Under the pieces are notes generated by a model that had not been told where the DNA came from, ran no database searches, and was given only the letters and a program-made list of their open reading frames with translations. A stretch of DNA of 10,844 nt from Phycisphaerae bacterium (lineage in GTDB: Bacteria > Planctomycetota > Phycisphaerae > Phycisphaerales > SM1A02): contig NZFT01000020.1 of NCBI GenBank assembly GCA_002690755.1, positions 29,616 through 40,459 of the forward strand, read 5' to 3'. A program made the translations under genes and the position numbers. Below, one piece after another: positions 1 to 6,730 of this stretch. Each line of letters starts with the position of its first letter. Within the stretch, counting starts at the first letter, position 1.

Positions 1-245
1 TCCGAACGATCGAACTCCCAGACGTGGACGTTACATCGGCAGAATCCGAGGATCAAGACGAAACCCCGTCCGGAGTCGCCTCGAGGCGGTTCATCCGCCA
101 TTGGACGGGATCACCACGACGATCTGACCGGCTTCCCCGGAATCGCCATGCGTCCCGGGCCGGGGTGGGCGGATCGGTCTCGGTCCGGCTCGGCTCCGGT
201 CAGGTCCGGCCGCTCCATCGGACCCAGGTGCCGCACTCGGGGCGG

Positions 246-2345
246 TCAGTTCGCCGTCGTCGGTTCGGCCGGTTCGGCCGTCTCGAAGCGATCGACGAGC
301 CTCGTCTCGCCTCGGGTCCGGCTTTCGGTCGACACGGTCTCCAGAAAGTCGTCGAGGCCCATCGAACCGAGGTTCCGGTCGACCCCGAAGGCCCGGATCG
401 AAACTTCACGATTCTCGGCATCCCGAGGTCCGACCACCGCGAGGTAGGGGACCTTCATGTTCGCCGCGACCTTGACCTTGGCCTGGATCCGCTCGGCCCC
501 GTCGTCCATGGTCGCTCGAATGCCGAGCTTCTTCAGGCTCGACAGCACCTCGGCGGCGTAGTCGGCGCTCTTGTCGCTGATCGGGAGCACGCGGACCTGT
601 TCGGGGGCGAGCCAGCAGGGGAACGCGCCGGCGAAGTGCTCGATGAGCACGCCGACGAACCGCTCCATCGAACCGAAGGGGGCGCGGTGGATCATGACCG
701 GTCGATGCCGGGCGTTGTCGGCGCCGATGTATTCGAGATCGAATCGCTCAGGCAGGTTGTAGTCGACCTGCACCGTGCCGAGCTGCCATTCCCGGCCGAT
801 GACATCCTTGACCACGAAGTCGATCTTCGGGCCGTAGAACGCGGCTTCGCCGGGTTCCTCGCTGAACGGGGCCCCGAGTTCCCTGGCCGCGTTGCGACAC
901 GCCTCCTCGGCCTTGTCCCAGTTGGCGGGATCGCCGACGTACTTGCTGGAGTCGGGATCCCGAGTGCCGACCCGGACCCGATAGTCGGTCATGCCCAGGG
1001 TGTTGAAGATCAACTTCACGATCGAGAGGCAGCCGCGGACTTCATCCGCGATCTGGTCCTCGCGGCAGAAGAGGTGGGCGTCGTCCTGGGTGAACCCGCG
1101 GACCCGGGTGAGACCGCCGATCTCGCCCGACTGCTCCCAGCGATACACCGTGCCGAATTCGGCCAGGCGCACCGGGAGTTCCCGGTAGCTCCGCTGTTCG
1201 CTCGCGTAGATCCGGATGTGGTGCGGGCAGTTCATGGGCTTCAGGAGATAGCCCTCGATCTCGCCCTCGTCCATCCGGTTGGCGAGGTCGCTGCAGGAGC
1301 AGCCTTCGGTCGCGAATTCGATCAGCTGGGCCCGGTCGATGACCGGGGTGTACTGGCTCTCCTGGTAGTAGGGGAAGTGACCGCTGGTGCGATACAGGTC
1401 GAGCTTCCCGATGTGCGGGGTGAAGACCTGGTCGTAGCCCTGCTTGCGGAGTTCCTCGCCGATGAAGTCCTGGAGCTGCTGGCGGACGACCGCGCCGTTC
1501 GGGGTCCAGAGCACGAGGCCCTGGCCGACCTGCTCGTCGATGTGGAAGAGCCGGAGCTGCTTGCCGAGCACGCGGTGATCCCGCTTCTTGGCTTCTTCGA
1601 GGAGCTGGAGGTGTTTCTTCAGCTGCTTCTTGTCCGCGAACGCGATGCCGTAGACCCGGGTCAGTCGATCGCTCTTCTCGTCGCCGTGCCAGTAGCTCGA
1701 CGCGAGGTTCATGACCTTGAACGCGCCGATCCGCCCGGTGGACGGAACGTGGGGACCTCGACAGAGATCCTCCCAGTCGGTGCCCGGCGTGCCGGTGGCG
1801 TACCAGGACAGTTCGCTCGAGCCGGCCTCGGCCGCCCGTTCAGCGTTGTCGATCTTGTACTTCGATCCCTCGGCCTCGAGCTTCTCCATGCCCTCCGCGA
1901 GCGGCATCTCGTAGCGGGTGAAGGGCCGGTCCTCCTTGACGATCCGCTTCATCTCCGCTTCGATCCGTTCGAAATCCTCGCTGGAGATGGAGGACCCGTC
2001 GAGGAACGCCATGTCGTAGTAGAAGCCCTGTTCCACCGGAGGACCGTAGACCAACTGCACGCCCGGGAACAGATTGGTGATCGCCTCCGCCATCACGTGA
2101 GCGGCGGAGTGGCGAAGGAGGAACAGGCCTTGTTCATCGATCTCGCCGTCGCGGGTCTTGGGAGTCACCAGGGCCAGTTCGCAGTCGGCGTCGATCGAGG
2201 TGTCGAGGTCCGCGAGCGTTCCGTCGATGATCGCGCCGAGCGCCGATTTCGCGAGACCGGGGCCGATGTCGGCCGCGACCTGGGCCGGCGTGGTGGGACC
2301 GTCGAACTGGCGTTCGCTCCCGTCGGGAAGCGTGATGCGGGGCAT
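246..2345 (-). CDS. thrS: threonyl-tRNA synthetase
   Basis: Charges tRNA(Thr) with threonine in the cytoplasm and edits mischarged seryl-tRNA(Thr). The 699-residue protein has the full class II ThrRS layout: TGS domain (about 1-61), editing domain with H79, H83, C195 and H199 in the HxxxH and CRGPH motifs, catalytic core (about 260-575) with GTVYRWEQSGE, RGFTQDDAH and the motif 3 arginine in APFGSMERF, then an anticodon-binding domain (about 582-670). The zinc ligands are C373 (MNCPHH), H424 (DDAH) and H553 (MIHRAPFG). An insert around 336-362 adds C349 and C351 just before the zinc-site cysteine. A tail of about 28 residues follows the last domain. The ATG start is supported by AGGAG six bases upstream (2352-2356). 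It lies 114 bp downstream of the FUSC gene on the same strand, so it may be read through from there or use its own promoter. No infC follows within the 245 bases visible. Confidence 0.98.
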   Translation of the reverse strand: MPRITLPDGSERQFDGPTTPAQVAADIGPGLAKSALGAIIDGTLADLDTSIDADCELALVTPKTRDGEIDEQGLFLLRHSAAHVMAEAITNLFPGVQLVYGPPVEQGFYYDMAFLDGSSISSEDFERIEAEMKRIVKEDRPFTRYEMPLAEGMEKLEAEGSKYKIDNAERAAEAGSSELSWYATGTPGTDWEDLCRGPHVPSTGRIGAFKVMNLASSYWHGDEKSDRLTRVYGIAFADKKQLKKHLQLLEEAKKRDHRVLGKQLRLFHIDEQVGQGLVLWTPNGAVVRQQLQDFIGEELRKQGYDQVFTPHIGKLDLYRTSGHFPYYQESQYTPVIDRAQLIEFATEGCSCSDLANRMDEGEIEGYLLKPMNCPHHIRIYASEQRSYRELPVRLAEFGTVYRWEQSGEIGGLTRVRGFTQDDAHLFCREDQIADEVRGCLSIVKLIFNTLGMTDYRVRVGTRDPDSSKYVGDPANWDKAEEACRNAARELGAPFSEEPGEAAFYGPKIDFVVKDVIGREWQLGTVQVDYNLPERFDLEYIGADNARHRPVMIHRAPFGSMERFVGVLIEHFAGAFPCWLAPEQVRVLPISDKSADYAAEVLSSLKKLGIRATMDDGAERIQAKVKVAANMKVPYLAVVGPRDAENREVSIRAFGVDRNLGSMGLDDFLETVSTESRTRGETRLVDRFETAEPAEPTTAN

Positions 2346-2389
2346 GGTGAACTCCTGCTCGCGAAGGGGTGCGGTCGATCGAGACTCGG

Positions 2390-2395
2390 AGTGTA
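2390..2395 (-). promoter_or_regulatory. possible -10 element for thrS
   Basis: TACACT on the minus strand matches the key T, A and final T of a sigma-70 -10 box and would start transcription near 2383, about 38 bases before thrS. No convincing -35 hexamer lies 16-18 bases upstream, so this is a weak call. Confidence 0.25.
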
Positions 2396-2459
2396 CCGGT
2401 CGAGGGTGCGGTCGCGGGACCCGGGGGGTTGGAACGGTGGTGGGATCGGTCGCGGGGGA

Positions 2460-4739
2460 TCAGCCGTCACCGAGGCTGATCAGGGACCGGGTCTCCAGGA
2501 GTCGCGTCCGCGCCTCGAGCAGCCGGTCGAAGTCCCGGAGCCCCGCGACGAGATCGTGGAGCATCACCAGGTGGACCAGGGTGAGTCGGAGCCCGTCCCC
2601 GGTGCGGTGACCGGCGATGCGATCCTCGATCGAGGCGTCGAGGGCCGTCAGCGCGGCGAGGGCCCGATCCGTCGCGGAGGCGTCTTCGGGCCGGGGACGT
2701 GCACCGGACAGTCGACGGTGCGTGGCGGTCAGCATGTCGGACAGGCTGGTCAGGACGTCGGCTTCGACCCGCGAAACGCGGACCCCCTCGCCGAGGAACG
2801 CGGTCCGCACGTAGAAGCGGGAAAGAACGAACATCTGATCGACCTCATCGACGAGACGACGATTCATCCGTTGACGCTCGGGATCGTCCACCAGTTCGAT
2901 CGCGGCGTTGTCGGTCATCGTGCGGATCATGGTGAGGGCCGCGAGGCTGTCGGCGAGGGACTGGATCTCCGCCGCGTCGTCTCCGGTCGCGGGCAGGAGC
3001 GGCAATTCGATCGACCGCCGGACCGAACCGATGGCGGTCGCGAAGCAGGCTTCGATCCGGTCCCGCGCATAGGTCGGCCGGACCAGACCGAAGACCAGCC
3101 ACGGAAGCAGGGAGGCCCCGGCGACCGCGATGAAGCGATCGTCGACCAGCTCGAGTCCGACTTCGAGCCGGGCGTTCGTGGTGAAGACGTAGAACAGGCT
3201 CATCGCATAGTTGAGACCGGCCGCCGCGGACCTTGGCTGGACGATCATCATGCCGCCCGGGAGCAGCACGATCGCGATGAAGATCGCATATCCGCCGACG
3301 GATCCGAGGTTCGGGAACACGGTGGTGATGGTGAACAGGCTGACCATCGTCGAGAGCAGGAGACCGACGGCTCGAAGCATCATCGAGGCACGCAGCGAGC
3401 CCTGGAATACCGTGCTGAGGAACATCGTCATCAGCAGGAACACGCCGGCACCGGCCCATTGGTCGTAGACGGAGGCGATCGTGAACGCGATGCCCGTCGC
3501 GATCGTGCCCTTGATCGCGAAGGCCAGACCGGCCTCGTCCGGATGCGTGCACAGTTCGCGGAGGACGGTTCCGATGTTCCAGTCCGATCGTTGATTCCAA
3601 CGGGGCATGCGAAGCCGGCTCGCCGGGATCGCGCGGGTCCGTCCGGTCGTGGCGACCAGCGTGCGGGCGATGCGGTGCATGTCCGTCAGGGCCCTCGACG
3701 CCGCCGCGATGAAGGAGATCTGCATCACCGGCGTACCCTCCGGCGGGTCGAGGACCAGTCGGCGGCAGTCGCTGCGGAATCGTCGCGCCGACGAAGCAAG
3801 GCCGGGGATCGACGCGGCCGGGCGGTTCTCCCGGATCGCCGCCGAGACCTCGAGCAACTGACGTCCGAGTCGATCGCGGGAATCGGGGAGTGACCCCGCG
3901 ACGCCTTCGAGGAAGAATACCGGTCGCCCGTGCTCGAGCAGCGCGAGTCGCATGCGGTTGATGCCCAGGAGGTATCGAACGCAGTCGCCCGCGAGGATGA
4001 GGTTGGTGGTCGCGATGCTCCGGCCCCGCACCCGGTGAATCCCGTGGAGCAGGGTCTCCAGCGAGGCGGATCGACGGGCGTCCCAGGTCAGGAAGCCGTC
4101 ACCGTATTCCTCGTCGAGGGGCTTCAACAGGGAGGTTCCCACCGATTCGAGATCACTGGAGAGCCGGTCCCGCAGCCCGCGCTCGAGGCGATCGCCGAGA
4201 AAGAGGATGCCCAGCGTGCCCGAGACCAGCAGACCGATGATCAGCTGCTGGAACTCGATCCAGGCGGAATGAGCGTCGACCACGCCGTTGGCGGACTGCC
4301 AGGCGAAGAGCACCGGTACGAGGATCGCGAGCAGGTAGGAGAGGAGATCGAGGCCTCGAGCCAGCAGGTAGAACCCGATGAAGGCGATCGCGAACGCGAT
4401 GATCACCAGCACCCACGGTTGATCGCTCAGAACACCGAGCAGACCGTGGCTCGTCGCGATCACCACGATCACCACCATGATGCGGCGGAGGAGCAGGGCC
4501 ACGGAGTGGTGGACGACGGTCACCAGAAGCACCGGCAGCGCCGGCATGGTGCCGCCCGGAAGTTCGGCGCTGGCGAGGGCGAGGATCAGCCCCGCCGCCG
4601 AGGCGATGAACACCGCGAGGGGCCGGAGTCCCGATCGCCAGTCGAGCATCGCCTGCCCGCAGACGTCCACGGCCCAGGCGAACGATCCGACCGGCGGGAG
4701 ACGTCGCGGCGTCGCGGCGGTCGGGACCGAAGGGGTCAA
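2460..4739 (-). CDS. mdtO: FUSC-family inner-membrane efflux protein, MdtO/AaeB-like
   Basis: Predicted inner-membrane component of a tripartite efflux pump. The 759-residue protein has the duplicated fusaric-acid-resistance (FUSC) architecture: about six hydrophobic segments between residues 38 and 182, a long soluble region (about 183-400), a second membrane block between about 404 and 553, and a helical soluble C-terminus. Relatives in E. coli are AaeB (aromatic carboxylic acids) and MdtO. The substrate here is unknown. The start is TTG, with its TTGA overlapping the stop of the upstream outer-membrane factor gene. This implies translational coupling, and no clear Shine-Dalgarno sequence is visible. 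A GTG at codon 24 (GCC GTG GAC) is an alternative start. The linked adaptor, outer-membrane factor and YtcA-type gene support MdtO over a stand-alone FUSC protein. The symbol is by family and context, not proven orthology. Confidence 0.88.
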   Translation of the reverse strand: MTPSVPTAATPRRLPPVGSFAWAVDVCGQAMLDWRSGLRPLAVFIASAAGLILALASAELPGGTMPALPVLLVTVVHHSVALLLRRIMVVIVVIATSHGLLGVLSDQPWVLVIIAFAIAFIGFYLLARGLDLLSYLLAILVPVLFAWQSANGVVDAHSAWIEFQQLIIGLLVSGTLGILFLGDRLERGLRDRLSSDLESVGTSLLKPLDEEYGDGFLTWDARRSASLETLLHGIHRVRGRSIATTNLILAGDCVRYLLGINRMRLALLEHGRPVFFLEGVAGSLPDSRDRLGRQLLEVSAAIRENRPAASIPGLASSARRFRSDCRRLVLDPPEGTPVMQISFIAAASRALTDMHRIARTLVATTGRTRAIPASRLRMPRWNQRSDWNIGTVLRELCTHPDEAGLAFAIKGTIATGIAFTIASVYDQWAGAGVFLLMTMFLSTVFQGSLRASMMLRAVGLLLSTMVSLFTITTVFPNLGSVGGYAIFIAIVLLPGGMMIVQPRSAAAGLNYAMSLFYVFTTNARLEVGLELVDDRFIAVAGASLLPWLVFGLVRPTYARDRIEACFATAIGSVRRSIELPLLPATGDDAAEIQSLADSLAALTMIRTMTDNAAIELVDDPERQRMNRRLVDEVDQMFVLSRFYVRTAFLGEGVRVSRVEADVLTSLSDMLTATHRRLSGARPRPEDASATDRALAALTALDASIEDRIAGHRTGDGLRLTLVHLVMLHDLVAGLRDFDRLLEARTRLLETRSLISLGDG

Positions 4740-6322
4740 CGCGCGGGTCCGAGGGGCGTCGTGTTCCGGCCCATTTCGATTCCCGCCGCGAAGGCGAGAT
4801 CCGCGGCGGCCGTCAGAAGGTCGGCGCGGGCGTTCACGAACGTCGCCTGGGATTCCTGCAGATCACGTTCGGCCTGCACCAGCGTGGTGATGGTCGCGAG
4901 TCCCTCGCGATAGGCGGCGGAAACGCCGGCGAACGCTTCCTCGCTGCTCTCCACCAGCGCGACGCCGAAGTCGTACTGGCGTCGGAACGCCTGCACCCTG
5001 AAGTAGGCGCCCCAGGTCTCGCCGATCGCCTGCAGGCGGAGCGCCTCGAGGTCGGCTTCCGCGGCCCGCCGTTCCGCCCTCGCCGCCTTGACCGCGTTCT
5101 CGCGGATGTATCCCTCGAAGATGATCCAGCTCGCGGACACCCCGACGTTCCAGATCGGCGAGGTGACGGTGTCGGAGGGAAAGTCGGTGGTGCCGTCTTC
5201 GACGATCTTGTCGGTATCGGTCTTGAACTCCGTCCATTCGATCCCGGCGCTCGCGAAGCCGTTGACCACCGGGAGGAAGTCCGCTTCCGCCCGACGGACG
5301 CCGGCGGCGGCCTCCCGGACCTTCTCGATCGCGGCGCCAAGATCGGGGCGACCTCGGAGGGCGACGTCGATCACGTCGTCGACGCGGTAGTCGAGGGCTT
5401 CCGGAAGGTCGCGTTCGGTGATTCGAGCGATCTTGATCGGAAGATTGGCGGGAACCCCGCAGGCTTCGAGCAGGCTGGCACGAGCGGAAAGGATCTTCGC
5501 GACCGTCGCTTCGACCTCGAAACGAGCTCTCGCCATCTCCTGCCGGGCCAGGAGGAGTTCGGGGGCGGTCGCGAGTCCGACCGCGAGCTGACCCTCGACC
5601 ATTTCCAGCACGGTCTCGGCGAGATCGGCGTTGCGTCCCGCGGCCTCGTTGAGGGCGAGCGCGGCATCGAGATTGAAATACCCGATCTGCACTTCCCGGA
5701 TCGTCCGCTGCAACGCCCGGTTGAAGGTCAGGTTGGCGGCGAAGAGCCCCGCCCGCGCGGCGTCGTCGTCCGCTTCCCGACGACCGAAGTCGAGCAGAAG
5801 ATAGTTCAACGCGACCTGGGGGATCAGGGCGGTCTGATCCGCCTCCAACGCGAAGCCGTTGGCGGGGAAGATCATCCGCGTGTAGTAGAACTGGGCTTCG
5901 ACGCCGATCACCGGATACCACGCGCCCTGGGCGATCCCCAGTTCCGCGGCGGCGACCCGCGCCCGTTCCCAGGCCGCCCGCGTCTCGGGACGATGCTGGA
6001 GGGCGAAGTCGATCAATCGGAGCAGGGACGTGGTCTCGCCGCGGAATGGTGGTGGCGCGATCGACGCCCGGGCGTCCGGGACGTTCGAAGTCGCTTCGGC
6101 CACGTCGTCACCGTCGGATCGATCGAAGGGTTGCACGCTCGCCGCATCGGGGTCGGGACGCCAGGGGCGGTCGGGTCGGTTCGAGACCATCGCGTCGAGA
6201 TCGACGTCCGCGTAGGGACGTTCCGTCCGGCAGCCGGGCATGGCGATCATCGCGATCAGGAGCACCATCGCACAGGAACGTCCCTCGGGCCGGAGAAGTC
6301 GGCGGGGTGCGTGGCGTTCCAA
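4736..6322 (-). CDS. mdtP: TolC-family outer-membrane efflux lipoprotein, MdtP-like
   Basis: Predicted outer-membrane channel of the pump, 528 residues. Two outer-membrane-efflux repeats are visible at about 98-290 and 315-515. They are rich in long alanine/glutamate/arginine helices, with beta-strand-like segments near 138-175 and 352-402. The N-terminus is an arginine-rich stretch, a short hydrophobic core (MVLLIAMIAM) and C31, so it looks like a lipoprotein signal, although methionine at -3 and proline at -2 are atypical for a lipobox. Residues 32-95 form an acidic, proline-rich linker before the first repeat. The TTG start is chosen because AGGA lies eight bases upstream (6331-6334) and it supplies the charged n-region. 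Starting at the next ATG (6268) would leave a 12-residue signal with no positive charge. Its stop overlaps the FUSC start. Confidence 0.9.
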   Translation of the reverse strand: MERHAPRRLLRPEGRSCAMVLLIAMIAMPGCRTERPYADVDLDAMVSNRPDRPWRPDPDAASVQPFDRSDGDDVAEATSNVPDARASIAPPPFRGETTSLLRLIDFALQHRPETRAAWERARVAAAELGIAQGAWYPVIGVEAQFYYTRMIFPANGFALEADQTALIPQVALNYLLLDFGRREADDDAARAGLFAANLTFNRALQRTIREVQIGYFNLDAALALNEAAGRNADLAETVLEMVEGQLAVGLATAPELLLARQEMARARFEVEATVAKILSARASLLEACGVPANLPIKIARITERDLPEALDYRVDDVIDVALRGRPDLGAAIEKVREAAAGVRRAEADFLPVVNGFASAGIEWTEFKTDTDKIVEDGTTDFPSDTVTSPIWNVGVSASWIIFEGYIRENAVKAARAERRAAEADLEALRLQAIGETWGAYFRVQAFRRQYDFGVALVESSEEAFAGVSAAYREGLATITTLVQAERDLQESQATFVNARADLLTAAADLAFAAGIEMGRNTTPLGPAR

Positions 6323-6330
6323 GCGACGAT

Positions 6331-6334
6331 TCCT
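6331..6334 (-). promoter_or_regulatory. ribosome binding site deciding the TTG start of the MdtP-like gene
   Basis: AGGA on the minus strand sits eight bases before TTG 6322. This favours the TTG over the internal ATG at 6268 as the start of the outer-membrane factor gene. Confidence 0.55.
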
Positions 6335-6335
6335 G

Positions 6336-6351
6336 ATCGAAACGATTCGAT
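6336..6351. repeat. inverted repeat ATCGAA-ACGA-TTCGAT, possible operator
   Basis: A perfect 6-bp inverted repeat with a 4-base centre lies directly upstream of the ribosome binding site of the MdtP-like gene, inside the divergent spacer. It could be a binding site for a dimeric repressor or simply chance; no adjacent regulator gene supports a choice. Confidence 0.35.
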
Positions 6352-6378
6352 TTCTCCGTTCTGCCGACCGCAGATGAC

Positions 6379-6396
6379 GCCCGCCGAGCGGCGGGC
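6379..6396. promoter_or_regulatory. 8-2-8 palindrome in the divergent efflux promoter region
   Basis: GCCCGCCGAGCGGCGGGC is a perfect 8-bp inverted repeat around a 2-base centre. It lies in the 97-bp spacer between the MdtP-like and YtcA-like genes and covers the place where a -35 box for the rightward promoter would fall. That position suits an operator controlling one or both directions. The same DNA could also fold as a hairpin in leftward RNA, but no T-run follows. The repressor role is inference. Confidence 0.45.
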
Positions 6397-6407
6397 CGCG
6401 TGCACGG

Positions 6408-6413
6408 TATCAT
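6408..6413 (+). promoter_or_regulatory. candidate -10 box for the YtcA-like gene
   Basis: TATCAT matches the sigma-70 -10 consensus at four of six positions (the first T, the A, and the final AT) and ends six bases before the GTG start. Transcription would begin at or next to the start codon. No good -35 hexamer is visible upstream; the equivalent position lies in the 6379-6396 palindrome. Confidence 0.35.
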
Positions 6414-6419
6414 CACGTC

Positions 6420-6713
6420 GTGACCGTGTATTCGCCCGATCCCGGATCAGGTCCCGATCGCCGCCTCCGAACGGTCGTCGGTATCCTGTCGGTGATGTTG
6501 CTGGGCGGGTGCGATCCGATCATCGACATCGGGGGCGCCTTCTTCCCCGGATGGATCTTCGCGGCGATCGGCGGTCTGGCGGGGATGCTCGTGGTTCGTC
6601 AGATCCTGGCCTGGACGGGCATCGAACAGCATCTGCTTTTTCGCGGTTTCGCCCACCTCGGTGTCTTCACCGCGATCTCCGCGTGCCTCTGGTACGTGTT
6701 CTTCCTGACCTGA
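6420..6713 (+). CDS. ytcA: YtcA-family small membrane lipoprotein of the efflux cassette
   Basis: A 97-residue protein with an arginine-containing N-terminus, a hydrophobic signal ending LLGGC (C31, probable lipidation site) and two membrane segments at about 44-62 and 76-96. After the cysteine, the pattern of short polar turn, GAFFPGWIFAAI and the charged helix VRQIL closely follows E. coli YtcA as I remember it (cysteine, then a GAYYPSW-like stretch). YtcA is encoded beside mdtN, mdtO and mdtP in E. coli and has no established biochemical role. Here it is 17 bp ahead of the adaptor gene and almost certainly cotranscribed with it. The GTG start has no recognisable Shine-Dalgarno sequence; a second GTG at 6426 is an alternative. 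The assignment rests on this resemblance plus context. Confidence 0.82.
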   Translation: MTVYSPDPGSGPDRRLRTVVGILSVMLLGGCDPIIDIGGAFFPGWIFAAIGGLAGMLVVRQILAWTGIEQHLLFRGFAHLGVFTAISACLWYVFFLT

Positions 6714-6730
6714 ATCCACGACGAGCATTC

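Noticed and set aside
85..99. GGCGG-TTCAT-CCGCC hairpin in the left-edge gene-free stretch
   Set aside because: Only five base pairs with no T-tract or adjacent gene to give it meaning.
203..224. GGTCCG/CGGACC inverted repeat (10-base loop) after thrS, as a terminator
   Set aside because: The 6-bp stem has a long loop and no T-run on the minus strand; such repeats are common by chance in this base composition. The neighbouring GGTCCGGC direct repeat (182 and 203) was dismissed for the same reason.
1..245. Start of infC, which often follows thrS
   Set aside because: Neither strand encodes a recognisable IF3 N-terminus, and the minus-strand frames examined carry stops; no gene is supported here.
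24..3893. A 1289-codon open frame on the plus strand opposite thrS and the FUSC gene
   Set aside because: Its translation is compositionally biased, lacks recognisable motifs and is antisense to two clear genes; long antisense frames are expected in DNA this rich in G+C.
5993..6730. Upstream open extension of the adaptor reading frame
   Set aside because: It runs antisense through the MdtP-like gene and across the YtcA-like gene in another frame; the adaptor family begins just before its membrane anchor.
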